Shown here piece by piece: positions 34,300 through 41,380 of a stretch of 64,000 nt of DNA. This DNA comes from UBA5336 sp964412785 (GTDB taxonomy: Bacteria > Pseudomonadota > Alphaproteobacteria > Caulobacterales > Hyphomonadaceae). The stretch lies in NCBI GenBank assembly GCA_964412785.1, contig CAYPQD010000001.1, forward strand, positions 163,818 through 227,817, in the 5' to 3' direction. Below the pieces are notes generated by a model. That model ran no database searches. It worked only from the letters and a program-made list of their open reading frames with translations, and was not told the origin of the DNA. Every line of letters begins with the position of its first letter. Positions within the stretch are counted from its first letter, which is position 1. The translations under genes were made by a program, and so were the position numbers.

Positions 34300-35436
34300 A
34301 TGCGATGGCCCTGGCAGGCAGAGACGAAGACAGGGGCGGGCGCCCCTCTGGTGGCCCTCGCCCAGCTGGCGGCGCCGCAATGGGGCGCGCGCAGCCCCGG
34401 CGCCCTTATGCGCGATGGCTATCTTGCCAACCCGGTCGCCTATCGCTGCGTGCGGATGATCGCCGAGGCCGCCGCGTCGGTGACACTGCGCACCGGTGAC
34501 CCGGCGCTTGAGGCCCTGATCGGCCGCCCCAGCCCGGAATGCGACGGCCGCAGCCTCATGGAGGCCGTCTATTCCCATCTCCAGATCACCGGTAATGCCT
34601 ATCTGGAGGCGGTCACGCTGGCCGATGACGAGCCGCCGGGCGCCCTGTTCGTGCTGCGTCCGGACCGGATGAGCGCACAGACCGGCTATCGTGGCTGGAT
34701 CGAGGCGTGGACCTACACCGCCGGGCGGACGAAGCGCAGCCTGACGCGCACCAGTGATGGCTGGCTGCCGGTGCTGCACCTGAAGCTCTTCCATCCCGGT
34801 GATGATGTTTATGGCCTCTCCCCGCTCGGCGCTGCGCGCAAGTCGCTCGACCTGCACAATGCCGGTGCCGACTGGCAAAAGGCGCTGATCGACAATTCCG
34901 CCCGTCCGTCCGGCGCGCTGGTCTATGGCCAGGATGGCCGCCAGCTCACCAGCGAGCAGTTCGACCGCCTCAAGGCGGAGCTGGAGGCAAGCCATGCCGG
35001 CGCCATGAATGCCGGTCGCCCCCTGCTTCTCGAAGGCGGGCTCGACTGGAAGCCGATGTCGCTGTCGCCGGCGGACATGGATTTCCGCGAGGCGCGCAAC
35101 ACCGCCGCGCGCGAGATCGCGCTCGCCTTCGGGGTGCCGCCGATGCTGCTCGGCATTCCGGGCGACAACACCTACGCCAATTACCGTGAGGCCAACCTTG
35201 CCTTCTGGCGCACCACCATCCTGCCGCTGGTCACCCGCACCGCAGCGGCGCTGTCAGCCTGGCTCGGTCCCCGCTTCGGTGACGAGGCGGCGGTGCGCTG
35301 CGATCTCGACAGCATCCCGGCGCTGGCCGGCGAGCGCGAGGCGCTGTGGCGACGGCTTGCTGGCGCCGACTTCCTTACAGTCGACGAGAAGCGCGCCCTC
35401 GCCGGCCTCGCCCCGCCTGCGGGAGCCGGCCAGTGA
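34300..35436 (+). CDS. orfg3: GTA portal protein (gp3-like, HK97 family)
   Basis: A 378-residue phage portal protein forming the dodecameric ring at the DNA-entry vertex. Family marks: NPVAYRCVRMIAEAAASV near residue 45, SHLQITGNAYLEAV, LHLKLFHPGDDVYGLSPLGAA and REIALAFGVPPMLLGIPGDNTYANYREANLAFWRTTI. The start is ATG 34300 (MRWPWQ) because GGGAG lies eight bases before it; ATG 34273 has no ribosome-binding site. The stop overlaps the next start (GTGA). Confidence 0.92.
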   Translation: MRWPWQAETKTGAGAPLVALAQLAAPQWGARSPGALMRDGYLANPVAYRCVRMIAEAAASVTLRTGDPALEALIGRPSPECDGRSLMEAVYSHLQITGNAYLEAVTLADDEPPGALFVLRPDRMSAQTGYRGWIEAWTYTAGRTKRSLTRTSDGWLPVLHLKLFHPGDDVYGLSPLGAARKSLDLHNAGADWQKALIDNSARPSGALVYGQDGRQLTSEQFDRLKAELEASHAGAMNAGRPLLLEGGLDWKPMSLSPADMDFREARNTAAREIALAFGVPPMLLGIPGDNTYANYREANLAFWRTTILPLVTRTAAALSAWLGPRFGDEAAVRCDLDSIPALAGEREALWRRLAGADFLTVDEKRALAGLAPPAGAGQ

Positions 35437-35678
35437 CCGCGGCCTGGACGTTCGACCGCAAGGTGACCCTCGCCGTGGTCATCGCGCTCGCCCTGCAGAC
35501 GGGTGGCGCGCTGGTCTGGACCGGCCGCGCCGTGGAGCGCCTCGAAGCGCTGGAGGACGCGGCCCGCAGCGCCCGGCCCGCCGAGATCAAGCTCGCCCGG
35601 CTGGAAACCCGGCTCGACGCGCTGGGGGCGCAGCTCGACCGGATTGAGCAACGCCTCATCCGGCAGGAGCGGCCATGA
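35433..35678 (+). CDS. orfg3.5: Small membrane/coiled-coil protein in the orfg3.5 position
   Basis: An 81-residue protein. One transmembrane helix (VTLAVVIALALQTGGALVW, residues about 10-28) is followed by a heptad-patterned helix (AVERLEALEDAARSARPAEI, then LETRLDALGAQLDRIEQRL). R. capsulatus GTA has a small gene of this kind, orfg3.5, between portal and protease, role unknown. It begins at GTG 35433 overlapping the portal stop and ends in ATGA overlap with the protease gene. Confidence 0.75.
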   Translation: MTAAWTFDRKVTLAVVIALALQTGGALVWTGRAVERLEALEDAARSARPAEIKLARLETRLDALGAQLDRIEQRLIRQERP

Positions 35679-36091
35679 GCGCCAATGCCGCCCCCCTGTT
35701 GATCGAGGGCTATGCGTCCCTGTTCGGCGTGGCCGATATGGCAGGCGATGTCGTGCGCGCGGGAGCGTTCGCCGCCTCGCTCGCCGCACGCGGCCCGGAC
35801 ATGCTGCTGCAGCACCGCACCGGCGCCACTGTCGGCCGCTGGGTCCGCATCACCGAGGACGGCCGGGGCCTGTTCGTGCGCGGCGTTGTCGAGGCCGCCG
35901 GCGCGGCGCGACTTGCCGGTGCCAGCATTGACGGCCTGTCGATCGGCTTCCGGCCGGTTCTGTGGAAACCGCACCCCGGCGGCGGGCGCATCCTGATCCG
36001 GCTCGACCTTGTCGAGATCTCACTGGTCGCACGGCCGATGCTGCCTGGCGCCCGCTTCCAGATTGTCAGTGGCACTGCCCGCGCCGCCTGA
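35675..36091 (+). CDS. orfg4: GTA prohead protease (gp4-like, HK97 family)
   Basis: A 138-residue serine protease that trims the capsid protein during head maturation. The pattern LIEGYASLFGVADMAGDVVRAGAF is typical of the family, followed by the His motif MLLQHRTGATVG and the Ser motif ASIDGLSIGFRPV. RLDLVEISLVARPMLPGA closes the core. It is at the short end for HK97-type proteases. The capsid gene follows after 38 bases. Confidence 0.9.
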   Translation: MSANAAPLLIEGYASLFGVADMAGDVVRAGAFAASLAARGPDMLLQHRTGATVGRWVRITEDGRGLFVRGVVEAAGAARLAGASIDGLSIGFRPVLWKPHPGGGRILIRLDLVEISLVARPMLPGARFQIVSGTARAA

Positions 36092-36129
36092 CCTCACCCG
36101 ATCAGGGCTCATCAAGCAAAGGACGAAAG

Positions 36130-37317
36130 ATGACCAAGGAAACCAAGATGGCCGCTTCCGGCATGGCGCAGGACGCCACGGCCGATATCATGGCCGCCTT
36201 CGAGGCCTACCGCCAGGCCAATGACGCCCGCCTCACCGAGATCGAGGCGAGGGCAAGCGCCGACCCGCTGACCGACGAGCGGCTGAAACGCATCGACCGC
36301 CGGCTGGAGGCGCTGACGCTGAAGGCCGCGCGGCCGGACCTGTCCGCCGAAGACGCGCTGGCAGACCCGGACGACCCGCGCCGCTCCGCGTGGACGCGCT
36401 ATCTGCGCACCGGCGACGACAGCGGCGTGGCCCGGCTCGACACCAAGGCGCTGAACACCGGCACCGACGAGCAGGGCGGCTATGTCGCCCCGCCGGAACT
36501 GGACCGGATGATCGAGGCCCGCCTCGCGCAGGCCTCGCCGATGCGCCAGATCGCGACCGTGCGCCAGACCTCCGCAGGCATTTTCAGGAAGCCGGTCGGC
36601 CTTGGCGCCGCCGCGGCCTGGGCCGGCGAAACCGATGCCCGCACCGAGACGTCCGCGCCCAGCCTGGCGCTTCTCGAATTCCCGGCGGGCGAGCTTTACG
36701 CCATGCCGGCGGCGACGCAGGCCCTGCTCGATGACAGCTATGCCGATATCGACGAGTGGCTGGCCGATGAGGTCGAGGCGGCCTTCTCCGCCCAGGAGAG
36801 CGCCGCCTTCGTCGAGGGTGACGGCGCGGGAAAACCGAAGGGCTTTCTTGACTACACCATCGCGCCGACCGCCAGCGCGAGTTGGGGCCAGGTCGGCTCG
36901 GTCGCCGGCGACTTCACCGCCGCGGACCCGGTCGACCAGCTGATCGACCTCGTCTATGCGCCGGCAACACCCTTCCGCGCCAATGGCCGCTTCGTCATGA
37001 ACCGGCGCACCGTCAGCGCCGTGCGCAAGCTGAAGGATGGCGACGGGCGCTATATCTGGCAGCCCGGCAGTGGCGGCGAGGCGGCGACCATTCTCGGCTA
37101 CCCGGTGACAGAGGTGGAGGACATGCCAGACATCGGCTCCGGCAATGCCGCGATCGCGTTTGGCGACTTCCGCCGCTTCTACCTGATCGTCGACCGTCAG
37201 GGCGCCCGCGTCCTGCGAGATCCCTATTCCGCCAAGCCCTATGTGCTCTTCTACACCACCAAGCGTGTTGGCGGCGGCGTCCAGAACTTCGACGCGGTCA
37301 GGGTGATGGTGTTCTAG
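36130..37317 (+). CDS. orfg5: GTA major capsid protein (gp5-like, HK97 fold)
   Basis: A 395-residue HK97-type capsid protein. Residues 1 to about 105 are a helical, charged delta/scaffold domain (EAYRQANDARLTEIEARASA) that the protease should remove; the mature part begins near KALNTGTDEQGGYVAPPELD. The fold is recognised by GETDARTETSAPSLALLEFP, GKPKGFLDY, VMNRRTVSAVRKLKDGDGRYIW and FGDFRRFYLIVDRQG. The start ATG 36130 follows AAAGGACG. A 111-base gap after the gene holds no credible reading frame. Confidence 0.94.
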   Translation: MTKETKMAASGMAQDATADIMAAFEAYRQANDARLTEIEARASADPLTDERLKRIDRRLEALTLKAARPDLSAEDALADPDDPRRSAWTRYLRTGDDSGVARLDTKALNTGTDEQGGYVAPPELDRMIEARLAQASPMRQIATVRQTSAGIFRKPVGLGAAAAWAGETDARTETSAPSLALLEFPAGELYAMPAATQALLDDSYADIDEWLADEVEAAFSAQESAAFVEGDGAGKPKGFLDYTIAPTASASWGQVGSVAGDFTAADPVDQLIDLVYAPATPFRANGRFVMNRRTVSAVRKLKDGDGRYIWQPGSGGEAATILGYPVTEVEDMPDIGSGNAAIAFGDFRRFYLIVDRQGARVLRDPYSAKPYVLFYTTKRVGGGVQNFDAVRVMVF

Positions 37318-37428
37318 AAACACGCCATCGCCTCACCGGCAGCGTCCGGCCCGCCTCTGCGCCGCCCCTTCGCAAGGCGCCGGACGCTGCCACCCCCCGC
37401 CAATCCAGACCCTCGACAGGATGCCCCC

Positions 37429-37992
37429 ATGACGACAACGCTGGTGACACCGCCAGGCGAGCCCCCCGTGACGCGCGCCGAGGCCAAGGTTTATCTCAGA
37501 ATTGGCCATGACGGCGAGGACGGGCTGGTCGACAGCCTCATCGCCGGTGCAACCGCACGCGTGGAGACCGCCACCGGTCTTGCGCTGGTCAGCCGCATGC
37601 TGCGCCGCGACTTCACCGCCTGGCCGGCGACGCTCTCCGGTCGCGGCTACCCGCTGCGCCCCAGGCCCGCGAGTGCCCTGCAATCGGTCGTGATCACCGA
37701 TCCGGTGGCCGGTCCCAGCGATGTCACGGCGCGCTTCCGGCTGGACGGCGCCCGCCTCGTGATCCGCCCGTGGAGCTTCCTGCCGCCGCTCGGGCCCGAC
37801 ATGGGGATTGCGGTCACCTGGCAGGCCGGCTTCGGTGATGCCGCCAGCGTACCCGATGACCTGAAACAGGCCGTCCTGATGGTCGCCGCCGACGCCTATG
37901 CGCGCGGGCGTGTGCCCGGCTCGGCCAGCGCCGAAGGCCTGCCCGAGATCGTCTCTGACACGCTCGGAAAATGGCGGGAGGTGCGGCTGTGA
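37429..37992 (+). CDS. orfg6: GTA head-tail connector/adaptor (gp6-like)
   Basis: A 187-residue head-tail connector. The opening PVTRAEAKVYLRIGHDGEDGLVDSLIAGATARVETATG is the phage gp6-like adaptor signature; the C-terminal half has VPDDLKQAVLMVAADAYARG. The adaptor ring joins the portal to the stopper and tail. In R. capsulatus the stopper gene orfg7 follows, but here the next gene, which overlaps this stop, is a tail terminator. Confidence 0.85.
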   Translation: MTTTLVTPPGEPPVTRAEAKVYLRIGHDGEDGLVDSLIAGATARVETATGLALVSRMLRRDFTAWPATLSGRGYPLRPRPASALQSVVITDPVAGPSDVTARFRLDGARLVIRPWSFLPPLGPDMGIAVTWQAGFGDAASVPDDLKQAVLMVAADAYARGRVPGSASAEGLPEIVSDTLGKWREVRL

Positions 37993-38420
37993 GCGCCGGC
38001 ATGCTGTCTGCCGGATCGGAAACCGCGCTCGCCGACGCGGTGCTTGAGCGCCTGCGCGGCGATGCCGGCGTCCAGGCCGCCTTCGGCACGCCGGCCCGTA
38101 TCTTCGATGGCGAGAGCCCCGGAGCGTCCTATCCCTTCGTGACCCTTGAACGCCATGAAAGCGAGCCGGCCGGATCAGCCGGCTGGGCCGGCGCTGAGCA
38201 TCGCCTGACGTTCATTGTCGCAAGCCGCCATGGCGGGCGGCGCGAGGCCAAGCGCCTGATCGGCCTCATGCGCGTGGCGATCGAGGCCGCACCCGTCACG
38301 CCGGCGGGCCAGGCCGTCATCCTTGCCCACCTCGCCTATGCCGATGTGGTGCGCGCCGCCGACCGGCGCAGTTTTCGCGGCCTTGCCCGCTTCCGGATCA
38401 TCACAGAGGAGGCCGACTGA
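37989..38420 (+). CDS. orfg8: GTA tail terminator (gp8-like, DUF3168)
   Basis: A 143-residue DUF3168 protein. Recognisable parts are ALADAVLERLRGDAGVQAAFG, RIFDGESPGASYPFVTLERHE and AVILAHLAYADVVRAADRRSFRGLARFRIITEE. DUF3168 proteins cap the tail tube at the head-proximal end. The start is GTG 37989 in overlap with the connector stop; ATG 38001 is possible. The stop overlaps the next ATG (TGATG). Confidence 0.85.
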   Translation: MSAGMLSAGSETALADAVLERLRGDAGVQAAFGTPARIFDGESPGASYPFVTLERHESEPAGSAGWAGAEHRLTFIVASRHGGRREAKRLIGLMRVAIEAAPVTPAGQAVILAHLAYADVVRAADRRSFRGLARFRIITEEAD

Positions 38421-38827
38421 TGGCTGGCCAGAAGGGACGCGACGTCCTCATCCAGATCGCTGACGGCGTGGGCGGCTTCGAGACGCTGGCCGGCATCCGC
38501 ACCAGCGAATTCACCCTTGCGAGCGCACGCGTCGATGCCACCAGCGCCGACAGCCCGGGCGCCTGGCAGGAGCTGCTCGCCGGCGCCGGGGCGAAATCGG
38601 CGCGTGTCTCCGGCGCCGGGGTGTTCAAGGACGCAGCCTCCGATGCGCGCATGCGCACGGTGTTTCTTGCCGGGGAGATTACGACCTGGCGCCTTGTCGT
38701 GCCCGGGGTCGGCACCGTGGAGGGGCCATTCCAGCTCCTCACCCTGGCCTGGGGCGCGCGCCATGATGGCGAAGTCACCCTGTCGGTGACGCTGGAAAGC
38801 GCCGGCGCGCTGACGGTGACGCCATGA
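38420..38827 (+). CDS. orfg9: GTA major tail protein (gp9-like, TP901-1 family)
   Basis: A 135-residue tail-tube protein. The pattern GRDVLIQIADGVGGFETLAG, then ATSADSPGAWQELLAGAGAKSARVSGAGVFKDA and EGPFQLLTLAWGARHDGEV, is that of GTA major tail proteins. The size matches the R. capsulatus protein (about 137 residues). It overlaps both neighbours, as usual in this operon. Confidence 0.9.
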   Translation: MAGQKGRDVLIQIADGVGGFETLAGIRTSEFTLASARVDATSADSPGAWQELLAGAGAKSARVSGAGVFKDAASDARMRTVFLAGEITTWRLVVPGVGTVEGPFQLLTLAWGARHDGEVTLSVTLESAGALTVTP

Positions 38828-39117
38828 ACGCCGCCCGCGGAGAGACCGTCCTGATCGTCGAGGGGCGGCCCCACCGGCTCTGTCTGACACTTGGCGCGCT
38901 AGCCGAGATCGAGGCGGGGCTCGGCTGCACCTCGATCGGTGGGCTGACAGCCCGGCTGGCCGCCCTCAGCGCCGGCGACCTGCGGATTGTCCTGGCCGCC
39001 CTCCTTCGCGGCGGCGGCGAGGATGCACTCGCCCAGCGGATCGACCGGGTCGAGATCGCTCCGGCCGCTGCCGCCCGCGCCGTGGTCGCTGCCTTCCACG
39101 CAGCGCTGAAGGCCTGA
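38824..39117 (+). CDS. orfg10: GTA tail assembly chaperone (gp10-like, GTA_TAC)
   Basis: A 97-residue protein with the GTA tail-assembly-chaperone pattern: GETVLIVEGRPHRLCLTLGALAEIEAGLGC followed by LRIVLAALLRGGGED. In siphophages, such chaperones wrap the tape measure before the tube polymerises. It begins in ATGA overlap with the major tail gene. Confidence 0.85.
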   Translation: MNAARGETVLIVEGRPHRLCLTLGALAEIEAGLGCTSIGGLTARLAALSAGDLRIVLAALLRGGGEDALAQRIDRVEIAPAAAARAVVAAFHAALKA

Positions 39118-39121
39118 GGCG

Positions 39122-39319
39122 ATGATCGACTGGGCCGGAATTTTTCGCGCCGGGATCAGCCTCGGCCTGATGCCGGATGCGGTCTGGCGCCTCAGCCTGC
39201 GCGAATGGCGCTGGCTGGCGCGCAGCGCTGCGCCGGTACTCAGCCGTGCCGAGTTCGCCGCCCTCATGGAGGGCGCCCTGAAACCCCAACCGGGAGCTGG
39301 TGATGGATCCCCTGACTGA
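39122..39319 (+). CDS. Small GTA tail assembly chaperone (DUF2376, rcc01693-like)
   Basis: A 65-residue protein, MIDWAGIFRAGISLGLMPDAVWRLSLREWRWL, matching the phage tail assembly chaperone family (TIGR02216/DUF2376) encoded between orfg10 and orfg11 in GTA clusters. The conserved Trp-rich helix is present. It starts four bases after the previous stop and overlaps the tape-measure gene by 17 bases. Confidence 0.85.
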   Translation: MIDWAGIFRAGISLGLMPDAVWRLSLREWRWLARSAAPVLSRAEFAALMEGALKPQPGAGDGSPD

Positions 39320-39677
39320 AGACATCGAGGCGGCGGGCGATGCGCTGCGTGCCTTTGCCGATGGGCCGGGACGCGATGCCGCGCGCCTGCTGGAGGAGGC
39401 GTTCGCCGACGCCGGTGGTCGGATCGAGCAGGCCTTGGCGCAGGCTGCCCGGTCCGGCGAGCTGGACTTTCGCCGCATGGCCGAGGCGATCGTGCGCGAC
39501 CTCGCCAGGATTGCCGCCCAGTCGGTGTTCGGCGGCAGCGGCAATGGCGGCGCGTCCGCGATCAACATCAATGTCGGCGGCGCCGCACCGGATGCCGCCC
39601 GCTCCCTCCTCGCCGGGCAGGGCGCCATTGCAGCCGCGCTCGCCCGCGCCGCCGCAGCCGGAGGCCGGTTCTCATGA
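39303..39677 (+). CDS. orfg11: Short GTA tail tape-measure protein (gp11-like)
   Basis: A 124-residue protein. Central and C-terminal parts (LDFRRMAEAIVRDLARIAAQSVFGGSGNGG, then ININVGGAAPDAARSLLAGQGAIAAALARAAAAGGRFS) match the C-terminal end of lambda-type tape-measure proteins of GTAs, which are about 220 residues in R. capsulatus. Here roughly the N-terminal 95 residues are absent, with no frameshift remnant upstream because the chaperone gene abuts directly. The start is ATG 39303 (GTG 39300 is one codon earlier). It overlaps the next gene by ATGA. Confidence 0.82.
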   Translation: MDPLTEDIEAAGDALRAFADGPGRDAARLLEEAFADAGGRIEQALAQAARSGELDFRRMAEAIVRDLARIAAQSVFGGSGNGGASAININVGGAAPDAARSLLAGQGAIAAALARAAAAGGRFS

Positions 39678-40297
39678 GCACGCCCGAATTCCATGACGTC
39701 CGCTTTCCGCTCGCAATCGCCTTCGGGGCGACAGGCGGGCCGGAATGGCGCACCGAGATCGTTGCCTTGTCGAGCGGTGCGGAGATGCGCAACGCGCGCT
39801 GGGCCGCGCCGCGCCGCAGCTGGGAGGTCGGCGGGGCAATCTCCTCGATCGACGAGCTGAACGCCCTCATCGAGTTCTTCGATGCCCGCCGCGGCCGCCA
39901 TGCCGGTTTCCGCTTCCGCGACTTCACCGATGACCGATCCGGCCGGCCCGACCAGGACCCCGCGCCCGGCGACCAGGCGATCGCGACCGGCGACGGCGCG
40001 GCCACGACCTTCCAGCTCGTCAAACGCCATGGCGACACGGTGCGCCGGATCACCCGTCCGGTCGCCGGCAGCGTGCGCGTCGCCGTCGATGGCGCGGAAC
40101 GCACCACGGGCTGGAGCGTCGATACAGCGACCGGCCTCATCACCTTCGACACCCCACCGGCTGTCGGCGCTGCGATCACCGCGGGCTTTCGCTTCGACTG
40201 CTCCGCGCGCTTCGACACCGACCGGCTTGACGCCAGCCTTGAGGGCTTCGGCGCCGGCCGCCTTGTCAGCGTTCGCATTGTCGAAATCCTGGAGTAG
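39674..40297 (+). CDS. orfg12: GTA distal tail protein (gp12-like, DUF2460)
   Basis: A 207-residue DUF2460 protein forming the ring at the tube end. The opening FHDVRFPLAIAFGATGGPEWRTEIVALSSGAEMRNARWAAPRRSWEVG is diagnostic; later parts include FFDARRGRHAGFRFRDFTD and the ending RLVSVRIVEILE. Length and motifs match the R. capsulatus protein (about 210 residues). Confidence 0.92.
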   Translation: MSTPEFHDVRFPLAIAFGATGGPEWRTEIVALSSGAEMRNARWAAPRRSWEVGGAISSIDELNALIEFFDARRGRHAGFRFRDFTDDRSGRPDQDPAPGDQAIATGDGAATTFQLVKRHGDTVRRITRPVAGSVRVAVDGAERTTGWSVDTATGLITFDTPPAVGAAITAGFRFDCSARFDTDRLDASLEGFGAGRLVSVRIVEILE

Positions 40298-40303
40298 GGC
40301 CCC

Positions 40304-40945
40304 GTGCGCAAATTTCCCGAAGCCTTCCGCGAACGCCTGCAGGCCGGCACGGCAAAGACCTGCCTCTGCTGGAAGCTGAGCCGCGCCGACATGCGCATCG
40401 TCGCTGTCACTGACCATGACAGGCCCGTCGAGTTCGATGGCCAGCGCTATGAGCCCGGCGCTGCACTGGAGGCGGTCGACCTCACCACCACGCTCGGGCT
40501 CGCGCCCGCGCCGGCGACGGCTCGCGGGGCGTTGTCCTCTGCCGCGATCACCGCTCAGGACCTGCGCGCCGGCCTCTGGGACGAGGCACGGATCGATGTC
40601 TACCGCGTCGACTGGGACCGCCCACAGTTCGGCGTGCATGTCTGGGCCGGCCGGTTCAGCGAGATCCGCCATGGGCCGGGCGGCTTTGAGGCCGGTCTCG
40701 TCTCGCTGAAGGCGGATCTGGAGCGACCCGTCGGGCGACGGTTCGGGCGGCGCTGTGACGCGGTGCTCGGCGATGCGCGCTGCGGCGTTGACCTCTCCGC
40801 GCCGGACCTGCCGGTGCAGACCTGTGACCAGCGCTTCGAGACCTGCCGCGATGTCTTTGCCAATACGGCGAACTTCCGTGGCTTTCCGCACATGCCGGGC
40901 ACCGATTTCATTCTCGCCGGCCCGGCTTCGGCGCGCACGTCATGA
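40304..40945 (+). CDS. orfg13: GTA tail hub protein (gp13-like, DUF2163), with internal shortening
   Basis: A 213-residue protein; typical GTA gp13 proteins are near 290. The N-terminal DUF2163 domain is complete (ITAQDLRAGLWDEARIDVYRVDW, later FSEIRHGPGGFEAGLVSLKADL). It then has RRCDAVLGDARCGVDL followed almost at once by QTCDQRFETCRDVFANTANFRGFPHMPG. In usual family members about 75 residues of beta structure lie between these. The four cysteines that pair with the hub's proposed Fe-S site are retained. The start is GTG 40304. The stop overlaps the peptidase gene start (ATGA). Confidence 0.85.
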   Translation: MRKFPEAFRERLQAGTAKTCLCWKLSRADMRIVAVTDHDRPVEFDGQRYEPGAALEAVDLTTTLGLAPAPATARGALSSAAITAQDLRAGLWDEARIDVYRVDWDRPQFGVHVWAGRFSEIRHGPGGFEAGLVSLKADLERPVGRRFGRRCDAVLGDARCGVDLSAPDLPVQTCDQRFETCRDVFANTANFRGFPHMPGTDFILAGPASARTS

Positions 40946-41376
40946 CCCGCGACGACCTGGTCAGCGAGGCCCGCGACTGGCTCGGCACGCCCTATCGCCA
41001 CCGCACCAGCGTGAAGGGCGAGGGCTGCGACTGTCTCGGCCTCATTCGCGGCGTCTGGCGCGCCTGCCTCGGACCCGAACCGGAGGATCTGCCGCCCTAC
41101 ACGCCGGACTGGAGCGACCGCACCGGTGAGGACCGGCTGCTGCAGGCCGCGCGGCGGCACATGGCCGAGCAGGCGACCGGCGCAGCTCGCCCCGGCGATG
41201 TCCTGCTCTTCCGCATGGCGCTTGGCGCACCGGCCAGGCACTGCGCAATCGTCTCCGGCGAGGCGCGGATCATCCACGCCTATTGGGGCCGTTCTGTCGT
41301 CGAGACCCGGCTGGTCGCGTGGTGGTCGCGCCGGGTGGCGGCAGCGTTCTCGTTTCCAGGCATCAGGGACCAGTGA
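40942..41376 (+). CDS. orfg14: GTA cell-wall peptidase (gp14-like, NlpC/P60)
   Basis: A 144-residue NlpC/P60 peptidase. Catalytic Cys is in GEGCDCLGLIRGVW (about residue 31), His in APARHCAIV, and a third polar residue in RIIHAYWG. It resides in the tail tip and is thought to open peptidoglycan for DNA delivery. It lies between the hub and megatron genes as in other GTAs. Confidence 0.92.
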   Translation: MTRDDLVSEARDWLGTPYRHRTSVKGEGCDCLGLIRGVWRACLGPEPEDLPPYTPDWSDRTGEDRLLQAARRHMAEQATGAARPGDVLLFRMALGAPARHCAIVSGEARIIHAYWGRSVVETRLVAWWSRRVAAAFSFPGIRDQ

Positions 41377-41380
41377 CACC

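Noticed and set aside
38966..40891. A 641-codon minus-strand open frame across the GTA tail genes
   Set aside because: It covers four well-recognised, overlapping tail genes and shows no domain.
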